NCBI GenBank assembly: GCA_002500485.1
Contig: DLRJ01000049.1
Coordinates: 6,889 to 15,237, forward strand
Length of the DNA: 8,349 nt
Reading direction: 5' to 3'
From: Dehalococcoidia bacterium UBA7891
GTDB lineage: Bacteria > Chloroflexota > Dehalococcoidia > Lucifugimonadales > UBA826
Within the stretch, counting starts at the first letter, position 1, and every line of letters starts with the position of its first letter. Made by a program: the position numbers and the translations under genes. The notes below the pieces were generated by a model. The model saw only the letters and a list, made by a program, of their open reading frames with translations. It searched no databases and was not told the origin of the DNA. This document shows positions 1 through 5,065 of this stretch, one piece after another.

Positions 1-471
1 TTTGGATACATGAATTTTATAGACATGTCGGCTAGAGGGTTAACCAGCGGAGGTGGCGTGTTTTACCAAATGAAATCAAGAGATACTTTCGCTCCTATGG
101 GCCCTTATTTAGTTACTGCTGACGAAATTAAAAATCCGCAAAATTTACAAATCAATCTACATGTGAATGGGGATCTGAAACAGAATTTTAATACTGATGA
201 TATGGCTCACAAAATACCTCGAGCTTTGGAGTGGATAACTTCAATACATACTTTAGAGCCAGGGGATGTGTTGGCTACAGGCACTAACCACAGAGGTTTA
301 AGCCCTATTATGCACGGCGACACAGTAACTCTTGAGGCAGAAGGATTGGGTTTACTGACCTTAAAAGTTCGAGACGATTTAAAAAGGGAGTGGGAGAGGG
401 CAACTCGATTAGAAAGAGAAGAGCAAGGTCACAGTGACACAGCGCCACAGATTAAAGGTAAGTATTCATAA
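1..471 (+). CDS. FAH-family hydrolase, C-terminal part (5' end outside window)
   Basis: The reading frame is open to the left edge, so only the last 156 residues are seen; family members usually have about 280-330. It begins inside the fumarylacetoacetate hydrolase catalytic domain at FGYMNFIDMSARG, the family motif with an Asp (residue 8 of the visible part) that supplies one ligand to the Mg/Mn site; the Glu pair providing the other ligands would lie upstream. The Lys in KSRDTFAPMGP (about residue 25) and the TLEPGDVLATGT block (about 84-95) are further hallmarks. Family members cleave or decarboxylate/hydrate acyl-pyruvates and related diketo or sugar-acid intermediates in the cytosol. The usual Pro after GT is Asn here (GTNHRG), and a charged tail follows the fold (DDLKREWERATRLEREEQ), marking a distinct subfamily. 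The ATG at 10 is internal, not the start. It converges on the downstream aldolase with a 6-base gap. Family assignment is firm; the substrate is unknown. Confidence 0.9.
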   Translation, partial: FGYMNFIDMSARGLTSGGGVFYQMKSRDTFAPMGPYLVTADEIKNPQNLQINLHVNGDLKQNFNTDDMAHKIPRALEWITSIHTLEPGDVLATGTNHRGLSPIMHGDTVTLEAEGLGLLTLKVRDDLKREWERATRLEREEQGHSDTAPQIKGKYS

Positions 472-477
472 GCGACC

Positions 478-1581
478 TTAAATCGACTTAGCATCTTCAA
501 TAGCCTTTGCAAATATTCTGAGAAGTTCATCGTTTGGCTTCCTCAGTATGGAAAGATTCATGGTTAGATGTAGAATGTTTTCTGACTTTGTATCGCTGTT
601 GATGAAGACATTTTGAGAACGAAGCCTTTCGTATAATGTGGGCAGGTCTACATTTTGGTCAATTTCAACAGGGATGATGTTAGACCCGTCCTGGTATCGC
701 TTCACATTAATATTTGGTAACCCATTGAGAGATTCCAGTAATTCGGCCGATTTTTCGTTTGCCAATTCTGCATCGGTTTGAAAAGTCTCAAGGCCGTTTA
801 GAGCCAGTGCCGCCGCTAAAGAGGCAGACGGCAAACTACCGCCGAACATTCTCCTCACATGGTATAGGTTCTCACAAAATTCCTTTGATCCTGCCAGTAC
901 CGCACCGTAAGGGGCTCCGAAATATTTCCACATTGATATATAAACAGTATCGAACAGGTTGCTATAGGCTTCCAAACTAATTTTAGTTACAGCACTCGCT
1001 ATCAAAAGGCGAGCTCCATCCAGATGAGTCGGGATTCCCTGTTGGTGACAGTAACCGGTTACATCTTTCATCGCCTCATATGGCATCACCCGTCCGTAAC
1101 ATCTCCTAACGGGGGTTTCAATAACCACTGCACCTACAGGGGTAGTCACTCTTCCACTAATTGATGTATTTAATGCTCCTTTTAGCTCATCCAAACCGAA
1201 ATATGGTTTGTTTGGGCCAAGAGGAATCAAATTTATTCCACTAAGTTGCTGGACCGCATCTCCACTATCTTGGTAAATATGGCTTTGCTCTGGAACAATG
1301 GCTCTTTTGTTGGATAAGCATAATTGCCTAATTGCCACGTGGTTGGCTAAAGTTCCGGTTGGAAAAAAGACAGAAGCTTCCTTTCCCAGTTTTTGCGCCA
1401 TAGTTGTTTCTAATTTTTCCACCTCACCGCCAATAGAATAATTATCTTCCGATATTTTTTTAGATTCTGAAATATGGTTAAGATGGTTAATGAATTCAAC
1501 GTTGTAAAATGGAGCATCATCACCATAAAAGAATACGGATTGTTCTTGAGGATTGAGATCCTCGTTGTTAGTGGAATTCAT
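478..1581 (-). CDS. L-threonine aldolase-type PLP enzyme (beta-eliminating lyase family)
   Basis: 367 residues, full length for the family of fold-type I PLP enzymes that cleave L-threonine or other L-beta-hydroxy amino acids to glycine plus an aldehyde. Visible landmarks: FFPTGTLAN (72-80), the phosphate-binding loop; SHIY with His101, the position that stacks on PLP; HLDGAR (186-191), carrying the Asp that contacts the pyridine nitrogen; and Lys219 in SMWKYFGAPYGAVLAG, the Schiff-base lysine. The lysine context is WKYFGAP rather than the SKGLGAP of classical LtaE enzymes, so a different beta-hydroxy amino acid substrate is possible. The start ATG at 1579-1581 is preceded by AGGAA about 7 bases upstream. 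It is divergent from the muconolactone-isomerase-like gene across 85 bases. A second, D-type threonine-aldolase-like enzyme lies two genes away. Family confident; substrate uncertain. Confidence 0.88.
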   Translation of the reverse strand: MNSTNNEDLNPQEQSVFFYGDDAPFYNVEFINHLNHISESKKISEDNYSIGGEVEKLETTMAQKLGKEASVFFPTGTLANHVAIRQLCLSNKRAIVPEQSHIYQDSGDAVQQLSGINLIPLGPNKPYFGLDELKGALNTSISGRVTTPVGAVVIETPVRRCYGRVMPYEAMKDVTGYCHQQGIPTHLDGARLLIASAVTKISLEAYSNLFDTVYISMWKYFGAPYGAVLAGSKEFCENLYHVRRMFGGSLPSASLAAALALNGLETFQTDAELANEKSAELLESLNGLPNINVKRYQDGSNIIPVEIDQNVDLPTLYERLRSQNVFINSDTKSENILHLTMNLSILRKPNDELLRIFAKAIEDAKSI

Positions 1582-1666
1582 ACTGAGTATTCCTTTTTTA
1601 TATATTTTATTTGCCTTAGCAATTTGTCAGCGTTCTGAGTATATAATTTCCGCCACGGGAGCAAGT
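1582..1666. promoter_or_regulatory. divergent intergenic promoter region
   Basis: This 85-base AT-rich gap separates the start codons of two divergent genes and must hold promoters for both. In the + direction there is a perfect -10-like TATAAT at 1642-1647. No good -35 lies at 17 bases; the TTGTCA at 1624-1629 is only 12 bases away, and the predicted leader would be very short. In the minus direction, TATATA and TAAAAT stretches near 1596-1610 could act as a -10, with a CTGACA-like -35 further upstream at about 20 (or 15) bases spacing. No convincing operator palindrome was seen. The location is solid; the individual boxes are weak guesses. Confidence 0.4.
1657..1661 (+). promoter_or_regulatory. 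ribosome binding site deciding the start at 1667
   Basis: GGGAG with a 5-base spacer precedes ATG 1667. It favours this start over the longer frame opening at 1553, which would overlap the divergent aldolase gene and has no comparable site. Confidence 0.7.
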
Positions 1667-1945
1667 ATGTTATTTCTAGTAGTTAGTTCACCAAATCCTG
1701 AAAGACCTTCTGAAGTAAAAGAACAAAGGCGAAAATATTGGCCGTGGGCTCAGGATAAATTAGACAAAGGTTTGGCGATAAGTTTTTATGCTCGCACCGG
1801 AAGGGGTGCTGTGGCCACATTTGATGTTGATTCCAACGAGGTGCTTCACTGCCTTCTTAACGAATGGTCGGAAATTGTTCCAGCCAAATTTGATATCTAT
1901 CCGCTACTGGATTCGGAGTCAATAAAGTCTTTTTTGGGTAGCTGA
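1667..1945 (+). CDS. small muconolactone-isomerase-like protein (dimeric alpha/beta barrel)
   Basis: 92 residues starting at ATG 1667, behind a GGGAG ribosome binding site. The pattern MLFLVV (first strand), a long charged helix (EVKEQRRKYWPWAQDKLDKG, about 16-35), a Gly/aromatic strand (SFYARTGRGAVATFDVDSN, about 39-57), a second helix with HCLLNEWSEI (61-70) and a final DIYPLLD strand matches the layout of muconolactone delta-isomerase (CatC) and related ferredoxin-like barrel proteins, which are usually around 90-100 residues. CatC isomerises muconolactone in the beta-ketoadipate pathway, but many relatives with this fold do other things, so the activity is not assigned. It lies 37 bases upstream of the D-threonine-aldolase-like gene on the same strand and is probably co-transcribed with it. 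It is likely a cytosolic oligomer, since no signal peptide exists with this start. Confidence 0.65.
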   Translation: MLFLVVSSPNPERPSEVKEQRRKYWPWAQDKLDKGLAISFYARTGRGAVATFDVDSNEVLHCLLNEWSEIVPAKFDIYPLLDSESIKSFLGS

Positions 1946-1972
1946 CCGAAATATATGAGTTAATGATTCAAC

Positions 1973-1980
1973 AGGAGGAA
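1973..1980 (+). promoter_or_regulatory. strong ribosome binding site
   Basis: AGGAGGAA stands immediately upstream of ATG 1983, leaving 4 bases after the AGGAGG core. It is the best Shine-Dalgarno match in the window and suggests efficient translation of the D-threonine-aldolase-like enzyme. Confidence 0.75.
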
Positions 1981-1982
1981 CA

Positions 1983-3092
1983 ATGCATCAGGGCATATAT
2001 GAACTGGCTAATCCAAACGCTTTAGATACACCCGCTATGCTCACATATTCCCATATTGTGGAAGAAAATATCAATGAAATTATTCGCATTTGTGGTAAGC
2101 CAGAAAATGTTGTACCACATGCGAAGACACATAAATCTTCTGATGTTTTGAATATTCAATTGGATAGGGGAATAAAATCTTTTAAATGTGCAACGCTGAA
2201 AGAAGCTGAAGTAGTAGCAGGGTGTGGTGCAAGCGAAATCGTCATCGCATATCCCATGGTGCATCCAAGGAAATTAGAAAGGTTTTCCAACCTAATTAAA
2301 TCGTTTCCAGGCACAGAATTTAGGGCAATTGCCAGCACTAAAGTGCATTTGAATCTTTTATCTGGAGTTTCCAAAGCAATATATGGGGATATCGGCGTTT
2401 ATATGGACCTTGATACAGGTATGCGCCGTACGGGAGTTCAACCTGGTACAAACGCTAATGAATTCTACAAAAGCATTGATGCTACCGATGGGTTAAGCCC
2501 TATTGGTATACATGTTTTTGATGGTGAGACCTTATATATTCCAAGCTTCGAAAAAAGGAGCCTTATTGTTAAAAGGAACATAGGGTTTATGGAGGAAATT
2601 TGGTCTGCTGCTAATACTAATGGAATACAAGTTAAAGATAATCTTGCAGGGGGATCATGGTCTTTTCAACACTATGCAGACCATCCCAATATTCGACCAA
2701 CACCCGGAACTTGGATTTACTGGGACACTCGAAATGCCGAAATGGAAGAATTAGGATTTCGCATAGCCAGCTTAATATTGGGTCAGATAGTTGATGAAGA
2801 TGCGGAGATGGATACAGTCACTATTGATATAGGATCTAAATCCTGTTCTTCAGATCAACCGCTCCAACATAGATTTAAACTAGTTCATTACCCGGATACT
2901 GAACTAGTTATTCAAAATGAGGAACATGCGGTTGTTAAGTTGAATGGAGCTTCACTGAATGTGGGTGATTTTGTGATTGCGGCTCCCGGACATGCCTGTA
3001 CATTAACGGTTAAATTTCCATATACAAATGTAGTGTCAAAAGATGGTCAGATAGTGGGTAGGTACATGCATGATGCAAGAGATAGGATTTAA
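1983..3092 (+). CDS. D-threonine aldolase / D-serine dehydratase family PLP enzyme
   Basis: 369 residues, normal for the family: an alanine-racemase-type N-terminal TIM barrel followed by the D-serine-dehydratase-like C-terminal domain. The barrel starts at the TPAMLTYSHIVEENI strand (16-30). The PLP lysine is Lys48 in VVPHAKTHKS. MDLDTGMRRTGV (141-152) is the conserved barrel segment. Near the C-terminus APGHACTLTV has His337 and Cys339 at the paired divalent-metal position next to the active site. Known members cleave D-threonine and other D-3-hydroxy amino acids to glycine plus an aldehyde (Mn-type, His/Asp pair) or deaminate D-serine to pyruvate (Zn-type, His/Cys pair). The His/Cys pair here leans to the dehydratase type, but this is an inference. 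It follows the muconolactone-isomerase-like gene by 37 bases. Its stop codon directly abuts the stop of the convergent glutaredoxin gene. Confidence 0.87.
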   Translation: MHQGIYELANPNALDTPAMLTYSHIVEENINEIIRICGKPENVVPHAKTHKSSDVLNIQLDRGIKSFKCATLKEAEVVAGCGASEIVIAYPMVHPRKLERFSNLIKSFPGTEFRAIASTKVHLNLLSGVSKAIYGDIGVYMDLDTGMRRTGVQPGTNANEFYKSIDATDGLSPIGIHVFDGETLYIPSFEKRSLIVKRNIGFMEEIWSAANTNGIQVKDNLAGGSWSFQHYADHPNIRPTPGTWIYWDTRNAEMEELGFRIASLILGQIVDEDAEMDTVTIDIGSKSCSSDQPLQHRFKLVHYPDTELVIQNEEHAVVKLNGASLNVGDFVIAAPGHACTLTVKFPYTNVVSKDGQIVGRYMHDARDRI

Positions 3093-3332
3093 TTAAAGTC
3101 CCAACTTCTTTGCTAAGTCCTCATCTGTTGGTTCAACTAGGAACGTCCCGTCGGAAAAAATAATAGTGGGAACTCGTTGGTTGCCATTATTTAATTCCTT
3201 AATATATTCCTGATACTCCGGCTCATCGTCAACATTAGTCCAGTCGTAATCTATTTGGTTACGGTCAAAAAACGCTTTGGCCCTAGTGCAATCTCCACAC
3301 CAAGTTGTGCCATACATTTTGATTGAACTCAT
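3093..3332 (-). CDS. mycoredoxin-like glutaredoxin
   Basis: 79 residues, a complete minimal glutaredoxin/thioredoxin fold. The redox motif is CGDC (Cys12 and Cys15) in TTWCGDCTRAKAF, preceded by the first strand IKMYG. The cis-proline is Pro55 in RVPTIIF, and the C-terminal DGTFLVEPTDEDLAKKLG helix completes the fold. The WCxxC context and the NNGNQRVPTIIF block are typical of the mycoredoxin-type glutaredoxins of Actinobacteria and Chloroflexi, which reduce mixed disulfides using low-molecular-weight thiols or thioredoxin reductase in the cytosol. An NrdH-type role is less likely because the motif is not CVQC-like. The ATG at 3330-3332 has a GAGGAG ribosome binding site (3339-3344) six bases upstream. 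It is divergent from the CoA-transferase gene and overlaps nothing, but leaves zero bases to the preceding gene's stop. Confidence 0.88.
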   Translation of the reverse strand: MSSIKMYGTTWCGDCTRAKAFFDRNQIDYDWTNVDDEPEYQEYIKELNNGNQRVPTIIFSDGTFLVEPTDEDLAKKLGL

Positions 3333-3434
3333 TTGTAACTCCTCTTAATCGAGCCCATATTCTAGACGTTCTAATAGTCTTTGAACAGGTATATACTGCC
3401 ACTTGACCACTTAGTTACAGGGAGGTGTTTAGCT
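3333..3434. promoter_or_regulatory. divergent intergenic promoter region
   Basis: This 102-base gap lies between the glutaredoxin and CoA-transferase start codons. For the + gene, TATACT at 3392-3397 is a fair -10, with TTCTAA at 3369-3374 as a weak -35 at 17-base spacing. For the minus gene, TAGAAT (complement of 3359-3364) is a fair -10. A short direct repeat TTCTA spaced by four bases (3360-3364 and 3369-3373) lies between the two -10 candidates and could be an operator half-site pair, but it is short enough to be chance. Confidence 0.4.
3419..3425 (+). promoter_or_regulatory. ribosome binding site deciding the start at 3435
   Basis: AGGGAGG with a 9-base spacer precedes ATG 3435. An in-frame ATG exists at 3381, but it lies upstream of this site, lacks its own, and would add an 18-residue extension not seen in the family. 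Confidence 0.7.
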
Positions 3435-4619
3435 ATGGATAAAGCTTTGCAAGGAATAAGGATTTTGGATTTAACTCAATACGAAGCCGGACCTTCTTGT
3501 ACTCAAGTATTGGGATGGTTAGGTGCTGATGTCATTAAGGTGGAACAGCCGGGCAAAGGTGACCCGGGTCGATCCGTACAGCTTTCGGATGCTAACAAAA
3601 CGTCGCCGTATTTTTTAAATTTCAACAGTAATAAGCGAAGCGTAACTTTGGATTTAAAGAACGAGAAGCACAGGGAAGTATTTAGCGATCTAGTAACTAA
3701 ATGTGATGTTTTGGTTGAAAATTTCGCTTCCGGGGTTTTGGAGAGATTAGGGTATACTTATGACACGTTGTCCAATATAAATTCACAAATAATATTCGCA
3801 AGATTAAAAGGTTTTGGGACATATGGGCCCTACAGTGAGTATAAAAGCTTCGATCCGGTCGCTCAAGCAGCCGGGGGGGCCATGGCAGTAACTGGCATAC
3901 CGGGTGGGCCTCCACTCAAACCAGGTCCGAACATTGGAGATAGTGGCACTGGATTGCATGGCGTGGTTGGAATATTAGCTGCCATCATACAAAGACAGAC
4001 TACAGGAAAAGGCCAGGTGTTAGAGGTGTCAATGCAAGATGCCGTAGTTAGTTTGTCCAGAGCTTCGATGAGTATATACAGTGATACGGGTGAGCCTCCC
4101 GCAAGAAGAGGCCCCAGAATTCCCGGCCGTGCAGGCGCTGGCATATACAAATGCGCCCCTGGCGGACCAGACGATTACGTTTATATCTTGGCCATGTCTC
4201 AACGGAGAAATATTTGGGAAGATTTCATGAATGCGATAAATAGAAGAGATCTATGCGATTCTGAAATTTTTGATGACCCTAATAAAAATGCAGAACAAAT
4301 AGATTCGGTGATTGAAGCTTGGACAATAAATAATACTAAACAAGAGGCTATGTCAGTCTTGGGGGGCGCAGGAATTCCCTGTGGGGCAGTTTTAAACGCC
4401 CGAGACATCTACAACAACGAACACCTACAGCAACGGGATATGATAGTCGATATAGAACATCCGGACAGAGGAGAATTCCAAGTACTAGGATGTCCTATCA
4501 AGCTTTCAGATTCAGTTGCCGAAATAGTTACACCGCCTTTATTAGGGCAGCACACAAAAGAAATTCTTTCTGAAGTTTTAGGTTATACCGAGGATCGAAT
4601 TAAGTCGGTAATTGACTAA
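3435..4619 (+). CDS. class III CoA-transferase, formyl-CoA-transferase-like (CaiB/BaiF family)
   Basis: 394 residues from ATG 3435, the usual length. Class III transferases move CoA between carboxylic acids through an aspartyl-CoA anhydride and work as interlocked dimers in the cytosol. The N-terminal GIRILDLTQYEAGPSCTQVLGWLGADVIKVE-like segment (7-37) is the CoA-binding Rossmann region. The nucleophile is Asp202 in VSMQDAVVSLSR, the same context as the Asp of oxalate CoA-transferase Frc. GDSGTGLHGVVGILAA (168-183), AGIPCGAV near the C-terminus and PPLLGQHT are also shared with Frc-type enzymes. The Gly-rich loop is GRAGAG rather than the GGGG of Frc. No oxalyl-CoA decarboxylase is present, so oxalate need not be the substrate. 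It is convergent with the PcaC-like gene at a 4-base gap and divergent from the glutaredoxin gene. Family firm; acyl substrate unknown. Confidence 0.9.
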   Translation: MDKALQGIRILDLTQYEAGPSCTQVLGWLGADVIKVEQPGKGDPGRSVQLSDANKTSPYFLNFNSNKRSVTLDLKNEKHREVFSDLVTKCDVLVENFASGVLERLGYTYDTLSNINSQIIFARLKGFGTYGPYSEYKSFDPVAQAAGGAMAVTGIPGGPPLKPGPNIGDSGTGLHGVVGILAAIIQRQTTGKGQVLEVSMQDAVVSLSRASMSIYSDTGEPPARRGPRIPGRAGAGIYKCAPGGPDDYVYILAMSQRRNIWEDFMNAINRRDLCDSEIFDDPNKNAEQIDSVIEAWTINNTKQEAMSVLGGAGIPCGAVLNARDIYNNEHLQQRDMIVDIEHPDRGEFQVLGCPIKLSDSVAEIVTPPLLGQHTKEILSEVLGYTEDRIKSVID

Positions 4620-4623
4620 CAAT

Positions 4624-5007
4624 TTATGAGGGTAGTTCGCCCATATCTTGAAGAGTCTTTTTTACTATTTTGATGGATGACACGGCCGCTGGCACACCTG
4701 CATAAGCCGAGGCATGTATCAACAAGCTGACTATCTCCTCGGGTGTGACGCCGTTGTTGATTGCACCTCTTGTGTGCAATCCTATTTCACCTTCAGCACG
4801 GAGCGCGACTAAAACTGAGAGAGTTATAAGACTTTTTGTCTTCTTATCGAGAGGTCCTCTCGTCCACACTCCTCCCCATGCGTTCTCAGTTATGAATTCT
4901 TGGAAAGGTCTATCAAAATCCGTTGCTCTGGCAAACGATTCCTCCACATACTCTTCACCAAGTACCGATTTTCTCATTTCTAAGCCTTTGTCAAATTGGC
5001 TAGGCAT
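4624..5007 (-). CDS. pcaC: carboxymuconolactone decarboxylase family protein (PcaC-like)
   Basis: 127 residues, full length for PcaC-type 4-carboxymuconolactone decarboxylase, which converts 4-carboxymuconolactone to 3-oxoadipate enol-lactone in protocatechuate degradation. The match spans the whole protein: FDKGLEMRKSVLGEEYVEES at the N-terminus, NAWGGVWTRGPLD (42-54), SLITLSVLVALRAEGEIGLH (59-78) and the family core HTRGAINNGVTPEEI followed by HASAYAGVPAA (78-108). The start is ATG 5005-5007, with GGAG at 5017-5020 nine bases upstream. A TTG two codons earlier (5011-5013) is only three bases from the same site and is less likely. It is the last gene of the minus-strand run, 58 bases downstream of the GMC gene. 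No other protocatechuate-pathway genes are visible, so a non-classical lactone substrate remains possible and the symbol is tentative. Confidence 0.85.
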   Translation of the reverse strand: MPSQFDKGLEMRKSVLGEEYVEESFARATDFDRPFQEFITENAWGGVWTRGPLDKKTKSLITLSVLVALRAEGEIGLHTRGAINNGVTPEEIVSLLIHASAYAGVPAAVSSIKIVKKTLQDMGELPS

Positions 5008-5016
5008 TTTCAATGG

Positions 5017-5020
5017 CTCC
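5017..5020 (-). promoter_or_regulatory. ribosome binding site deciding the start at 5007
   Basis: GGAG on the minus strand lies nine bases before ATG 5007 and three bases before TTG 5013. The spacing favours the ATG. Confidence 0.55.
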
Positions 5021-5065
5021 GTTATTTATGTCCGATTAGATTATGTTAACTAAAGTAGTTTTATA

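Noticed and set aside
1553..1666. Longer frame upstream of the muconolactone-isomerase-like gene encoding a hydrophobic, signal-peptide-like stretch
   Set aside because: It overlaps the 5' end of the divergent aldolase gene, has no ribosome binding site, and spans the AT-rich promoter gap; ATG 1667 has a good site and begins the family fold.
3360..3373. TTCTA direct repeat as a regulator operator
   Set aside because: Five-base repeats are expected by chance in AT-leaning DNA and no adjacent regulator gene exists; kept only as a note in the promoter region entry.
3381..3434. 18-residue N-terminal extension of the CoA-transferase
   Set aside because: The strong AGGGAGG lies inside this stretch directly before ATG 3435, and the extension has no family counterpart.
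3863..4150. Antisense open frames inside the CoA-transferase, GMC and enolase-superfamily genes (for example 6190-6537 and 7528-7788)
   Set aside because: They lie wholly inside strongly supported genes, have no recognisable motifs or ribosome binding sites, and look like codon-bias shadows.
5048..5060. Small hairpin AACTA-AAG-TAGTT between the PcaC-like and GMC genes as a terminator
   Set aside because: Only five AT-rich pairs, no GC stem and no clear U tract in the direction of transcription; likely chance.
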